Below, piece by piece: positions 1 to 14,054 of a DNA stretch of 64,000 nucleotides. Position numbers and translations under genes: made by a program. The number at the start of each line of letters is the position of its first letter. The stretch's first letter is position 1. Source of the DNA: Himantopus leucocephalus (taxonomy: Eukaryota; Chordata; Aves; Charadriiformes; Recurvirostridae); assembly GCA_003993805.1 (NCBI GenBank), contig RSEF01000004.1, positions 10,601,803 through 10,665,802 on the forward strand. Direction: 5' to 3'. The notes under the pieces were generated by a model that did no database searches, had not been told where the DNA came from, and worked only from the letters and a program-made list of their open reading frames with translations.

Positions 1-1865
1 ATTAATTGATATATGGGGGGAAAAAAAAAATTAAATACATTTAGACCATAATTTAAAAAGAAAAATCAACTAATAGAGTGCCTTGTTCTAATAAAAGATT
101 ACTATGGATGTGAGCACTCATGGACTGAAACAGAGCGAATAATGGTATGGAGAGGAGCTACCTTGAAGATTCAGCAATAAATTGATTTGGCTTTAACTCG
201 ATCCTAGTATCTTCATAAACATTCTAAATGGAAAGCAGAAAAGTTTAAACAAAACCTCACAGAAGAGGTGGCATTGACAGGAAAGGGGAAACATTACAAA
301 AACCTTTAGTGAGATCTGAATGAATAAAAGCAGCTTAAAAATGAGTTCTTTTTTTAAAAAAGCAAAATTAATGAAGTGTGGAAAATAATGAAAATGTAGC
401 TCTCAAAAAGAGAGGCAACATCTGTATAATTAATATGCTGAGGGACATTTAGGTGTTCTAAAAGATTGCAAATTAGGCAGATGTGATAACACAAGGAAAA
501 TATCCAACTTTGCGCTGGGCTGCATGCCTAGAAGCATCATTTCAGAAAAGAAAGAAATTGCCCTAACTCATCTGCTCCTGTATGGCTATACCTGGAACTG
601 CATGTGTATTTCTAAGCAACCTAATTACAAGAAAGATATTACCAAGCTAGAGGGAATTGAAAACACAGCAGTCAAAATGATTAAGTCATAAGAACGAGCT
701 GATTTAAAATGAAAGATTAAGATTTACATTACTGTATTCTATGTGGTAAATAGCAGATGTGAAAAGAACGCTCAAAATAAAACAATACATCTAAGCAGAT
801 CTTGGCATACACAGGCACAAACAGTGCAACTTTGTGCACTGGTCCAATGGCACTGTAGAGATCAACAATTACCATTTTCAAATCAGAAATGGTATAAAGG
901 CACAGACTACCCTAAATCCCTGCAGGCCACCTGGGGGACAGAGTTGGGAAAGTGAAAGGAAGAGGTTTAAGGTTTCACTGCCGTGATTACACAACTTTTG
1001 AAAAAAAGCCTTTACAGAGTTTTCACCAGTCCACGCTTCTGGCCATTATTTCAGAACACCTGAAGAGGTATTTTAGATTTAAAACATGTATAGTATAGAG
1101 ATTTTTACCTAACACGTTATTTTGTAACGATGTGTAAAAAACTTGGTTTTCCGTCTGAGAACAGCGATGCTACAACACTTTCAGTTTTCTTCTTCAGTAT
1201 TGCTCACTGCTGCTTCTCAGCTTTAATTGCACAGCTTTTCCTTAAGCAAATATTAATGACAGAATAAATTCCTTAGCTAACTGAAAATGTTATTTTCCAG
1301 TGATACTTAAAAGAGCACATTTACTCTAAAGCACTATTCTACCATGACTAACTGACATTAAAAGAAGTGTAAAGTACATAACTTGATTCTTTCTCAAATA
1401 TATCAGAAGCCATTTATTTTCAAATCACATAAAATCTGTCTGGGATGAAATTCTGCTTAGGTTGCACTGCTGTAATCTCAAAGGAGGAATATACAAGAAC
1501 ATTTTTTCAGTAATTCATTGCAAGCCTGATTTTTTTCATGAAATCTCAAAGTTTGGTGCTTGGTAAGCATGTTCTCATTGTGTTTATTTGTTCATTGATT
1601 TTTATTCTCATTGGATGTAGACATTTCCTAGGAAAAACAAAAAAAGAAGAATTACGAAGCCTTGAAAAATTTTTTTCTTATTTTCATTTCTTACAACATG
1701 CTTTCCTAAAGAAGTGGAATGGACTTCACTTCTAATATTGCACTATTTCTCTGGAGTATGCTCATATATAACTTCCTAATAGTGAGAATAGTGATTTTGC
1801 ATAGCATAAAAGTGATTTAAAATTACTCAAGTTTAAAGTTTTTAATAATAAGATATTTTCAGGTC
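1..1865. other. AT-rich unique DNA, no gene seen
   Basis: No recognisable exon, RNA gene or repeat family was found. Open frames here are short (70 codons or fewer), lack family resemblance and are spread over both strands, as expected by chance in AT-rich DNA. Short A tracts occur near the left edge and around 346-365. The stretch is most simply read as intergenic or intronic sequence. Confidence 0.6.
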
Positions 1866-1899
1866 GGTTATAAATAACCTTGATCACACAGTGTGATCA
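1866..1899. repeat. Two adjacent perfect inverted repeats
   Basis: Two palindromes lie almost end to end. GGTTATAAATAACC (1866-1879) has 6-bp arms round AA. TGATCACACAGTGTGATCA (1881-1899) has 9-bp arms round a single A. The first resembles, but does not match exactly, the palindromic homeodomain type of site (HNF1-like). Whether any protein binds is inference. The arms themselves are seen directly. Confidence 0.75.
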
Positions 1900-4800
1900 C
1901 ACACTTCAGAAAGTACACCCCTTCTGTTGTGGACCCAATGCTGCTATCCCTGTTAATCCCTACGATAGTACAGCATGATAGAAATGTTATCATTTACCTG
2001 AACGAGATTGACCCTATAAAATGCTGTAACCCTCAAAGCTCCTGGGAGTAACAGGCAGAAATTCTCTTTACAGGTCTGTGCTCCAAGTAAGAAGTCCAGG
2101 ATTATCCTTGTGTGTGTTTCTTAATGGAATTAAACTTTGGACCATCGTAAATTATTCAAATAGACCTAATTACAATACATGCATACTGCCTTATAAATTG
2201 ATGCTGAGATTGAATTAGTTAAATATATTAGACCTCAGTTTCTGAAAGTCTTTGGAAGAAACATGCACTTGTGTCTGCACTCGTTTTATGATAAGCTTTA
2301 TCAACATACTGTATTAATATCAGAAAAAGGAAAAGAGAGAATCCGAGAATGATTTTAAAAGAAAAATGAAACTGGGTATCGGTTCTAACTTTACAGCTAC
2401 AAAATACACAATGACTGATGTGCACAATAAAGTCCAGAAAATTTTTGCTTTATATTTTTAACATTTGCATTTTTAGTAAAGACATTCAGACCTATCACAT
2501 TGTACAGGGCCTAAAATGTGTATTTATTATCAGGATCCAACTGAGAGTTTCACAAAGCAGCAGCCCCTTCCCCAAACTGATTCTAAGCTAAAAGGACATT
2601 GGGCAAAATTAAAAATGAGAAAATCAACACAAAGATGTTCAGAAAAAAATGCACTGGCTTTTTTTCTATATTTGAATTTTACCTTTAACAATTATATATT
2701 TATATATTTATGATGATTTTCCATCACAAGACTTTCGATGTTTTAGGGCTTTTTTTAGCTTGACTTTTTCAATTTTGTGATTTAAAATAGCTCTTGATCT
2801 TCAGCGACATAAAACCAAGAATGTCCGGAAAGACATTTAATTCAGTACCATGCTCTTATCTATACAGCTATTTTTATTGGAATTCTATTTTTTAAAGTTT
2901 TAAAGGCTGGAGTTTTAAATGCAGGCATAATTACAGGAAACATTAATTTATTAGGAACAGGTCAACATAATTAAGTAATGCAGTAACAAAATATCTAGCT
3001 AACACTATCCATCAGTGTCCAAATGTAGAAGATTTAATGATGTACAGAAAAGCCTTTGCCTTCAGATATTCCTCCCAGATCCTACCACGTAAGGGAGACG
3101 CTGTGAAATACAGAACGCCCAGAAGGGTGCAAACGGGGCAGAGGGGAGAAGGTGATAACTATCACAAAGCTCTGCCTACATAAAACAGGAAAAAAAAAAA
3201 ATTACAACAGTTTAAACTTAAGGGGTTGCATCACTTAATGAGATTATTTCTCAAACCTTTGGCAACTCCTTCCAAGCGCACCTCTGCTCCCCCACTACAG
3301 TGATGTTTTTTCCTCAGCAATTTTTTTTAAAAGGAGAAATTTCTACTTGATACCAATAGTATTTCCTTGTTGAACTTCAGAAATGTCTCTCACCATTGTA
3401 CGTAGTCTACAATCCCATTTCAGGAAATTCTTAGCCCTTAGTCTCAACGATAAGAAAAGCAGCACATCTAGAGATTTTGTTTACTTTTTTGCATTAAAAA
3501 ATACTGTAATTACAGCAAGTTTGTTCCTTCATCTGTTACCATGGTTTACGCAACAGCCAATACTTTCAGATAGTAAGCTCTAATACTGATAACTAAACAT
3601 CTTTCCAACCGCCATGTACAAAACACAGGAACTGAATGAAAACAGTTGGCCAAAGGCTGCGGTTAAGTACTTGCACCAAAAAACTGAAAAATGCAGCATG
3701 CTTGCGTATTGTACTGAATTTACAAGAGTGCCCTGTTTTGCAATTGTATTACATTAGGAGTAAAAATTAAAATTAAGATAGGTAAAAATAAAGTTATTTC
3801 CAACCAAAAAAAACAAGTCAAAATCAATTTCCTTCCACGTTAACATTTCTGATCAACATCCACCCCAACTGATCAGTATTTCACAACTATTTGCCTGTAG
3901 AATATTTTCTCAAAGTCTCTGCTCTTGGCCTCACATCCACCGCAGGGACACAAGCCTATCCTCCCACTGGTGGGAAATCTCTCATCCCAGCTACTAGTAT
4001 ACCAGTGCACTGGACTAGTATTATGGTATCAAAGAACAACGAAGGAAAGAGAAAAATCACCTAGAACACAAGAGGAAATCAATCTCCTGCCCTTTCCTCT
4101 AGCTGCTTCTCTCTGGACGGGAAGAGTCAGCACCAACCCCTTCACGCCACCCCAAAAAACTCTCAGGTAGGAGCTGATGGAGAGAGAGAGATCTTTGCTC
4201 TACCCCTGCATCAGGGGTAACGGCCTGCACAAAGAAGCAGGGCAGGTGACCAATTCAAAGACAGTTCCCCAAAAAGAGATCTGTAACTTCTGGTCTCACT
4301 GCAAGGATCCAACTCAGTGGGTGTGAGCAGGGGGGCAAAATGCCAGTGGCAATACTAGTGATGAATATGGAAAGGGCATCATCACATAGATGAGTACATA
4401 AGGGGCACCAGTCTTACTGAATATATTTAAACTCTTTGCTAAACTACACTAAAAACGAAGACCTACTTTACTTGAAATTAATTTCCTTTTTCTTTTTTTG
4501 CATGTTTCTAGATAAGACGTAGTCAAGTTTTGTTTGAATTTGAAAAGTGTAACGGAGCTCAAGAAATTTCTCTTCTGTGATGAACCACAATTTCACGTCC
4601 TGCATGCAGAAAGCCCCTGACCGTCCACGGCACGCAGCAGGAACCGTCCTGTCATACCCTGCCCCCTACAGCGCTATCGGGCCTTACTAGCATGATGTGG
4701 TTAACAGCATTTTTAATGAACGTGTTTAATTCTGAAATGTATAGGGGTACCACGAAAAACAAAACATTTTTAAAACTGTTTAGCAAAATGTCAATCTACC

Positions 4801-5225
4801 TAAATTTTTGATCTGTTTTGAGCGGTGTTTCAGCACACGAGTCTACAAATTCATGCTGACATTTGTTATTTACCATGGCTTTCCTTGGTTAAAGGAAAGG
4901 TCTTTATGAAGGGGTAATATACCTTTTTTTTTTGCTGTATCATTTTAGACAGTTGATCAAACTAGAGGGAGTAGTTATTTTGCTGAGCTTAACTGCCTCT
5001 TTTTAAAAAGAATTTTAAGACTATGGCACTACTCAACTATGACTTTTACACATATTTGAATTCCAGGCAAAAATCTCTTGCTGTCTTCTTACACTTTCTT
5101 CCCGTCATATTGGTTTTGCTTCTTCCAGACTGGTAAATTTGGTCCAGCAAAATACCGAAAGATGTACTTAACTAATACTACCCGTGGTTCTGCTGACTCC
5201 GCTTTAACTCCGGCCACTTGCTTCA
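1900..5225. other. AT-rich unique DNA, no gene seen
   Basis: No coding or RNA gene signal was found. Open frames such as 2228-2425 (minus), 3383-3583 and 3925-4170 are short and low-complexity or unrecognised. A small GA run sits at about 4181-4191 and an A/T run at 2691-2712. No transposon family was recognised. Confidence 0.55.
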
Positions 5226-5245
5226 ACTTCAGCAACTGCTGAAGT
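5226..5245. repeat. Hairpin, 9-bp arms and 2-bp loop
   Basis: ACTTCAGCA at 5226-5234 is followed by AC and then its exact reverse complement TGCTGAAGT at 5237-5245. It lies in a slightly GC-richer patch (about 5190-5290). It is short enough to be chance. No tRNA or miRNA precursor structure is evident around it. Confidence 0.6.
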
Positions 5246-5779
5246 CATTTGCTGGGTCCAGGGCAGGATAATCTGCCCCCTCCAGGATCAAGGAAATTAG
5301 GCACCCGCTATTTATACTCTAGTACCTCAAAGTGCTCTACATACGTAGATAATCTCCTGCAGCTGCTATAAACTGGCGGAGGCTGCCATGCTGGGACTGA
5401 GCTCTGACTACCCTAATAGAAACAATCAATTCATTGCTTTTGGGGTAACAATTAAAGCAACGGTAACTGTTAAAATGTGAATACTTGGTTTTAAAAGTTT
5501 AAGGTATTTTGTGAATGTGAAATACTAAATTAAACATTTATACAGGCTTTAACTTGGACACCTACTCATTTTAAAGATAAAGGAACAAGTGAACTAGTTG
5601 CACTCCATTCGAATCAGTTTCATGGCACTATTATTTATCATAATCATTAGATTTATCTAACACAGTCCCTAAAATATAGGCATTGATATCTACAGCTTTT
5701 GTTCAATAACAATTCATTAGAAAAACAGTAAATAATATGTTTAAAATTCGGATTTTGTCCCCTCCTAAACTCTCATAAA

Positions 5780-5985
5780 GACAGCAGCCAAAAAACTGAG
5801 TAAGTCAGGGTGCCTTTGAAGATATTTAATTAAAATCTAATCCCACATTCTTAAAGGCTCACATAAATTAAGCTGTCATTCAGGAGATTTATGCATTCAC
5901 ATTTGCATATTACATACAATTCATCAATTACTCATGTTTGAAAGCAATGCCTTTCTCAGGGAGCGGGGCTGCCAACGGTGCCAAG
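5780..5985. promoter_or_regulatory. Candidate conserved non-coding element
   Basis: This block is rich in homeodomain and POU-like words: TTTAATTAAAAT near 5826, ATTTGCATAT near 5901, and CATCAATTA near 5922. It has no low-complexity tract or repeat signature and no open frame. This is the texture typical of vertebrate developmental enhancers, but conservation was not tested, so the call is inference only. Confidence 0.3.
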
Positions 5986-8900
5986 AGGCGCACTGAGATG
6001 CGCCGACTGCACCCGCTGGTACCTTGGAGAAAGCCACTTCCATATGGCTGATCCTCCTCTGCCGTCACACACCGCCCCGAGCACGCTTACAGGTACCTGA
6101 CTTGAACATGATGGATTCTTTTCAGCTCAATCTGTCAGCTAAAGAGGAACATTTTGGGGAGTCTTCACGCAACCAGATCAGAGAGTCAATATTCTCTGTG
6201 TCACGGAAGGAAGCGTCACAGAACACCCACAAAGTCACTTGATTCTGCTGGAGGAAGCCAAGCTCCTCTCCTGGATTTTCTCAAATAGCAACACATTCAG
6301 ACCTAGGAAATTTCCCCAGAACTTTTCTATAGCTTTTAAAAATATTCTTAGATAACCATGGCTCATATGTAAGTGTGGAACATTTTGTTTTAAAAGCATC
6401 ATTACCATTTCCAGCTAAATAAGAATGTATTCATAATTGCTTTATACTCTAATACCTGTATTTGTATGAAGCAGTACCAGCACCGGAGCAGAGCAGGCAC
6501 GCCTAAGTGCCCAAACACACATCCGACGTTTCCTGGACTATTTGAACCACGTTCCCTCATCCCTACACGTACTTTCTCACGAGTGTCTATACATCACAGC
6601 CCAATATCATTTTCCTTATTCATACACCTGCAGTCATACTATGACATGATGGCCACAGCTTTCGCGAAGAATTCCTCTGAGAAACCGTAAGAACATGACC
6701 TACATGCAAATGAAAGGCTCAGAAACTACATTAAAAAAAAAAGAAATTAAACCTAATACTGACTTATACATCCTGCTTCTAAATCAGTTTTATACTCTTT
6801 TTTTTAGGCTTAATCCACGATCATTTAAGCATCTAACATTGGGAACATAAGGTATCTTACGACTTTCTTCCATTCATACAAGGCTTTTTTTAATAAAAAA
6901 CAATTGGCTAAATATATGTATTTTTAATCAGATTAATTTTTTTAATGGCTTGTCACAATAGTGACATTTATTCAGTCACAGTTTCATATTACTCTGTTAT
7001 TTGTAGATCATAGAGTCTCTGGAACAAGCTTCCCTCTCAGTCACTTGGTAATGATTTCCTGTACATCCAACACAGAGGCAGTGGCTTCAGGCAGGAGCAA
7101 CAGCAAACCCTAATGCCCCTCCTTTGGCTGGTTTGGGGGTTTTTTTCCTAGAAATGTTTTTTGGGTTTTTTTTGTGTGAATTAACATACTGATTACAAAC
7201 GTAGCAAAGGACAAAACTGCCAACAGAAGAAGGTATTTCTTAGATGCTCACACAGCTTTTGCAACTAAGCACTGACCTGCAGTACATCTGCTCGCCCAGC
7301 CTGAGACCTTTTAGAGCCAACACTGATAACCGCACAAAGTAAAATGCGTGAAACCCACTCAACTTCATTATCTGCAGCCTCAACCAGGTCCTAAATTCAA
7401 ATCTCAAAAGGTGAAAGGCTAATGCAATAACCACTTGTTACCCTGTCTTGTTACCAAGCCACTGTTCATCTCTTACAGTCACTGAGGTTTTGCCCCATTT
7501 ATTGTATTCTTCCTCTCATGTTATTAAAACTAGACCATTACTTATGTTCTTCCACCAAATGTTTTAAAAAAGTACTTTAAACAGTTTGTTTCCATCTAGC
7601 TATTAGCTGCTATTAAAACAACTGCAGAAAATAGAAGTGTGTAACAATTTGTGAATACCTTCTAACTTTTCCATAAGTTTGCATAAAAGAGTTAGTGGAA
7701 CAAAGGATAAATACCACAGCTGACGTTAGCACCAACTTCTCAATGACTCTCCGCCCGATGAGAAGTGACTTAGTTACATCACACCTCTGAAACCCCTCTG
7801 CTGAAGAGCTAAGGCATCCTGAGGGAATAATAGAGCACGGTGCTGCCCATTCATTAACTTTCCTTTAATAACAGAACACTTCAGCATGCTTCCAGCATTC
7901 TTCACAAGCATTAAATTCACTTTTACAATGCAAAGATATCCCTCTTCCAAATTTCATGTACCCTACTTATTGAGCTATTTGTCTGCTTCAAAGGAGACCC
8001 AGACAAGGAAACGAAAATGCAGTTATGGCCTTTTCCATAGACTCAGATGCTTTGTTTGTACTCTTGGGGGTTTTAATGTGCTTACTTTTCACATTAAAGG
8101 CCAGTTCCTGCCTCTCCAGGAAATCTTTTGACAACTGAATAATCAGTGGGATAGTTAAAATCACAAGAAGGCAACCCTGACACAACTGACTGGGAAGCAG
8201 ATTTTCAAGTTCACGCTTTTCAACAGCCTTGAGTTAACTTTCTATCTTTTGTTAACTCTTTTTTAACTTGAATTTTAGAGAAACTGTTGGGTGGGAAGGG
8301 AAGGAAAAGTAATTGTTTCAACATCATTCATCAAGTTTATAAAGATTACACCTCAGGAAAGAAAAACCCTATGCGTTTCTATAGTACTAGTATAACAGCC
8401 TGGGAAAAAAAACCCATACGAGATGCTAGACGCAGTACAACAAATGGTTTTAAAGAACCACTTTAAATAAGCACAAAACACATGAAATCTCCCACTTGTG
8501 ACACATGGGAGGTTTGGAGTCCCTTCACCACGCGACTGCCTCCTGTCGCCTTCTTGGATGCATTCAGCCCCCCACACTGTGCATCTCCACCAACCCACTC
8601 ATTCAGTAAGTTATGTCACTACTCTCTTGATTGACTGACACTTTTTCTTTAACGGTGTTTTATAAACAGAATATATAATAATGGCGTTTCACTCTGGGCG
8701 GGGCATTTATCTGTGCTTGTTATGTGATGACTTGTCACAACACCGGAGCGGCACAGTCACTCACACTGTGTGCAATGACATCCTCCTCTACCCCTCCAGA
8801 AAGCTTCATCTTACACGTGATAGTCATATACAGCTCTACGGCTTACGTAATAGCTGCACTTCGCAGAAAACCTAAAGAATTTGGAATGGAAAAGTGTTTT

Positions 8901-9039
8901 TCTAACAAATTGGCATTATTTATTATTATAACTATTAAAATGTAATTACATATACTGCATGTAAGAAGACAAAGCGTATTCTAAAAAGAATCTGTAAGAT
9001 GATCAATATACAGAGGCTACAAATACACTGGAGGCAAAC
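5986..9039. other. Unique DNA, no gene seen
   Basis: No gene was recognised. A perfect octamer ATGCAAAT lies near 6703. A G/T-rich low-complexity tract lies at 7126-7178. Open frames here (the longest are 81 codons) overlap on opposite strands and resemble no family. The segment 8680-8880 has more CpG than its surroundings and carries TGATGACTTGTCA, which could be regulatory but is unproven. Confidence 0.5.
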
Positions 9040-9365
9040 ACAGCATTAAAAGCTACAAGACTTTATGCATTAATCGAATTAATGATATTGGCAGTCCTGA
9101 AAGCCTCCCTATCTTGCTGTTGTACATTCATTGCAAAAAATCTCAGGAACATCTGTCCCACAGTAGCTACTAAATAATTAGTTTATTTTAATTAAAGTTT
9201 GACATAGTTTATAAAGCTGATGTCTGCTGGCTTTTGTGCGTGTGTGCGCCTGGGAAGCTGGCAGATAGCTCCATTCATCTCGCACAAAGTGACAAAACTC
9301 TGTGCATCACGCACATAGTTTATGTGTGTGCATGCGAATCATGCATATAGTTTAACAGGAAAGAA
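9040..9365. promoter_or_regulatory. Candidate conserved non-coding element with hairpin
   Basis: Motif-rich AT sequence (ATTAATCGAATTAATGAT near 9068, TAATTAG and TTTTAATTAAAG around 9175-9200) leads into a purine/pyrimidine-alternating GT/GC segment. A near-perfect hairpin lies at 9308-9330: CACGCACATA, loop GTT, TATGTGTGTG, with 9 of 10 arm positions pairing. No repeat family was recognised. The regulatory reading is inference from texture. Confidence 0.3.
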
Positions 9366-12300
9366 CCTAAAAATTGTGGCTCTCAAATGATGTTAAAGAT
9401 GAAATCTGGGGAGAAAGGTCACTGCCCAGCATCCCTCAGTTTGCCTCGGCAGGCAGCAGCCTTTGAAATCAACCCCGAGCTCAGCAAACATGCCCGGAGC
9501 TCCATCCTTCTGCCCGCTGGACATCGTCAGCTCTGCCCCACCTCACTCCGGAGTGCCCCGTCCCACACGCATTCACCAGCAGCACTGACTTTCACCACTA
9601 AACAGATTCATCCTGTTTTTTCCATTTTTCCAAAATGTTCACATCTTCCCTTTTTTCTAACTAGAAATAATGGATTTATGGGAAATTCACTTTTTGTTCA
9701 CTACCTCTGCTTTGGGCTGCCCTATCTAGTCACTAAATCGTGGACAGTTTAATCTGATGTTTCACAAAAAATCAGTATCACCCCGATCATCTTAACGATA
9801 CCTGTTTGTCTTAAATTCTTGCAAGAAGCTGTATTATGAGCAAATGGCACTGATTATTTCTCATTCAGCAAATGCGTCCACACGTTGCAGGCCTCTAGGA
9901 ATTGATTTTTCTTCACATGAAGTTATGCAGTGTTAAAAGAGGGGGGCGAAAGCCATTTAAGTACTCATTAGATTGGAAGGTGACACCTCCAAACACCTGG
10001 CTTCAAAACAGAAAATGAAAACTGTTCTAAATTAATAGCTTTCCATACACTAATGTACCTTGGATTTTTACTATATAAACCAAAGTTCTTAAAATTTAAA
10101 TAATGTTAAACCACATCTACAATTTCTTTCTGATAGTTCAAACAAGACAGAGGTTCAAGCCATAACTTCAAATCAGAAGATGACTCCTCCGGTTCCTGAA
10201 GTACGTCATCCTGGAGCTTCTGTCATGAGCAGCTTTGCTAGTTTTCACCGTCGATACCTCCCCTTCAGGAAAAAAATATGCAACTAATGGTCAACCCCCA
10301 TGGGTACTCTTCAGTGTAAGTCTCCAAATTCAGATGTCCAAACCACTTCTCACCAAATTATGTGCGCTTTTTACATCAACAGTAATAATTTGTAGAAACG
10401 TGTCATTTTACCTGTATAACCGTGACAAGAAAGTACATTTGAAGATATTTCAATGTCCTCTACATTCAAACAAATTACATTTTACATTTTAATTTTCATT
10501 TTTCAATTAAAGACTAAAGTCTAAGCCAGCTATAGATTTCCACTGAGATTCTGAACTGGCTGGCTGCCAGTTCAAGCCATGCTGCTGAGGAAAAACACTA
10601 TACAGTCATTTTTAGAACAATTTCTACATTTTTAATGTTTAACGTATGCAAAGGACGCAATGTAGAAAGTAATCAGAAGACACAGCAGAACTACACATCA
10701 CTTTCACAGCTATCCATTCATTTTACTTATTCCTTTAGCTGAGAAAACTAAAGAAATTAATCTTTATTATCTTCAAAGATTACTGACTACCTGCTCTATG
10801 TAATTAACAGAAACTAAGTGCAACAGGAAGCCACTGCCCAGGTGGGATTTTAGAGATCAAATTCCCTTTGAGCTTTCAGGATTGGGAACACATCCACACC
10901 AAAAAAGAATTCCCACCATTTATCTGCATTATAAGCAGTAGAAATATCTATGGTCAAACACCAAAAAAATCATACTGCTTCTGCAGTACATGCTACGCTT
11001 TATCTTTTTCCCAAATTACTCAAGAAAGAAAGAAACGCATACACTACACACTGGAGGCAAGACAGGCAGCAAATGCTTATAAAAGGCCATGTCTAAATCT
11101 GAAGATGAGTTTTTCAATGCACCCAACCACATGGATGCTGTACAATTGTGACAGCCCTTTACTCTCTTCTAATGGTGCAACTTTCTGACCTGTGTGAGTC
11201 TGACACACACTGTGACTGTGCACTGCAGTAAAAACATCAGAGCTTTCCCGGTAATGGCTATCATAATCGTGACTAAATAAAGCCTGCAGTCAAAAGTAGG
11301 GTTATTAACAGAAAAATGAAAAAGCTTGAGGCACTTACTGTTATCATGTGTGTGTCTACATATCTGTATATAAAACCAGGTAGCAAAATCTTTGTTACAT
11401 CTCTGTGCTAACACGCTGAAGTACAAGAAGCCATGGGATAAGCAGAACTACCCATATACTGAAGACATTTGAAAACAAAAAATTCTTTTGATTTTCTCTT
11501 TCTCTTTCCATCATTTCTGGTTCTGCAGACTCGCAAAGCTCCTGCTATTGGGATACATGCAGGGTTTGGTTTTGGGGGTGGGGTTTTTTTCTCTATTTAC
11601 TTGTGTCAAAAGTGAATCTGTAAGAGAGATTCTTGGAGTTTCACAGAAAAACACTATGAGCACGTGCAACACTCATAATCAGGAAATATAGTACTGAGAA
11701 GTGAATGAGAAAAAAGTATTATTTTATATTGGTCGCCCACAGGCCTCAGTTGCGTGGCTTTTCTAGTAACAGCTCAGAATTCTCTGTGCTGTGAGAGCAC
11801 AGAAAACTGTAACTGCCAATAAATTTAATGATACTTGCATATTCATTACCATGGTTATAAGAAATAACCATACTCTCATCGTGCAGGTGAGACGCAGGGA
11901 CCCAACTGGCGCACAGAGAGGCGCTCACCTGGCACACCGGGATTGGGAGGAAAGGCAGAAAAGTGAGGGAAGCTGAGTAATTATAATCAACTCTGCAACA
12001 CCAAGGCTCCTTTGATTGCCCGTTCAAACTTCCCCAAAAATATACAATCTACATTTACCTATAAATTACTTGTTATATAGTCCTTTGTACTTTGATTACT
12101 GCTTGCTTTATGCCCTTAGTACCAGTGACCAGTTAATAATACTAGCATCAACGCACAAACTCTCCACTTCTTAACTTCCAACTACTTACTGTATTTTTTG
12201 ACAACCATATGCTAGATTATCATTTAATTATGATTAAAAAATAAATTAAGTCACAAATGTAGGTTAGTTTGAAATGAAGACAGTTTACAAGTAACTAAGA

Positions 12301-14054
12301 TACCCTGCTTTTCCTACACTTCACTAAGAATTTGTCTATCACAAACATGCTTACTTGAACTTGAACCTAAGCAATCTTGCATTTCAGTTAAAGTTTATGC
12401 AGACACATACAGACACCTTCGCACAGAATGAAATTACGGTCCAGAACTTTTCAGTGGTTCTTCTAAAAGCACTCAAGTATCCTTTAAAATCATTTAAGTG
12501 CATCTGAAGTAATACTTTTCAAAACAGGTCGCTGTGGTCATTAGACACATCAGTATAACCCAAGTGCTTCCTGTCACCCAAATAAGGCTACTTGACACTC
12601 GAGCTTCCGATGTTAGCGTTGCTTTTCGTAATAGCACACACTCTTGTTATTACCCCAGAAATGCAAAAGTTTCTCCATTTACCATACAATGACATGTAAT
12701 GAGGTACTGTTGCAGTACACTGTAAATAGTTAATACTGTATCTCCAATATATTAATTTTAAAATCATACATCATATAATATGCCATAAATGTATCTACCT
12801 ATTTTCTCTGAAAACATGAAATGTCTCATGGAGAATTAACAAAAAGAAAAAAAAGGCCAGGAATGACTGAATCAGATGACAGGGAATCCGCGCTAATTTG
12901 ACCACAGCTTCCGTGCCACGCTTAGCTCACCCCATAGCATCTAAAAAGGCATTAGCATACACTATTCGATTTTTGTTCTCTCCTTCAGTTTCATTTTGTG
13001 TCTCCCACTTTAGATATTAAATTTTTCAATCACCTTCCTTAGATGTCATCTTAGTTTAATTTAAAAGCCATACTAACATGTCTGATTTACAAGATTTTTA
13101 TCGCCATGGTATGTTATCTCCTCATTACAGTAATTTGCAAAGGCTTTTGTCCAAGTGGATACCAGAATGGATTTGATTTTCACCTTCAGGTTCTGTTTTC
13201 TTTGACAACGTATTTGTGAGCTGTTGTACCTTGTCTTTGGTTACTGTGGGAAGGTCTTGGCACACAGGCAAGTTTTGCAATACTATAAAAACCATCAGGC
13301 TTGGGCTCAGACTCTCTTTGGCCATTGACCAAAACTGTTTTTATCTCCAACTCTCATGAACTTCCTTTGGAGCACGCTGAGCAGCGTTGCTCACGAGGAT
13401 TAAAGCTGTTTTGGTTGGTTATGAATGAAGAGGGAGACCCTGCCTGGGTCCTAAGAACTTAGCCGGTTTGCACTAAACTGGGCTGAGAAGCAAAACGGGA
13501 ACTACGTATACTTATACATGCGCCCATGCTTGTAATTAGTCGATGCAACACTCTTTCCCTCAAATTCTGGTGGCTGATCATACCTGCCATAAAGAACACC
13601 CAGCACTGGACATCTGCTGCAAATCTGATGGCACAGCTCCAAGACTTTTTATAGACATCTGCATTGAAGAGAAGTGACTGCACTGCTCCCAGAGAAGCTC
13701 AGTACGTAGAGAGTTTCAGGGTAAGACAAAGTGTCCAGTGGTGCACTGCTTTTATTGTACAGCTCGGGCACGGCTGCAGGTATCCCACTGCCTCCACACA
13801 GGACCTGTAAACAGCCCCGTGGTACCTTGGCACCTGCTATGCCAACAGAGGCGAAACAGTTCCAGAACTAAAGCTCACTGGCTCACGCAGAAATTCATAC
13901 CTCTGACCAAAAGACATTCTGCAACATCCCTCCGTATTTCTTCTTAAGGTTGAAATAACAAGCAATAAATTTCTTGTTGCAAACTTCCTAAGGACCCAGA
14001 ACATTATTGGTGTGTAAATGCCGACCACACCACAAAGAACTACAAATTGCAGGG
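9366..14054. other. Unique DNA, no gene seen
   Basis: No gene, RNA or transposon was recognised. The longest open frame (9387-9752, 121 codons) is serine/proline/histidine-rich, has no domain and no splice context, and is probably chance. A G/T-rich tract lies at 11561-11594. A stretch at about 12860-13130 lacks repeats and has mixed composition that could be conserved non-coding DNA, but nothing proves it. Confidence 0.5.

Noticed and set aside
9387..9752. 121-codon plus-strand frame
   Set aside because: Compositionally biased, no domain, and no exon signals that fit.
10149..10180. tRNA B-box-like word (GGTTCAAGCC)
   Set aside because: No matching A-box, acceptor stem or cloverleaf could be drawn around it. 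Similar words at 20110 and 34490 also fail.
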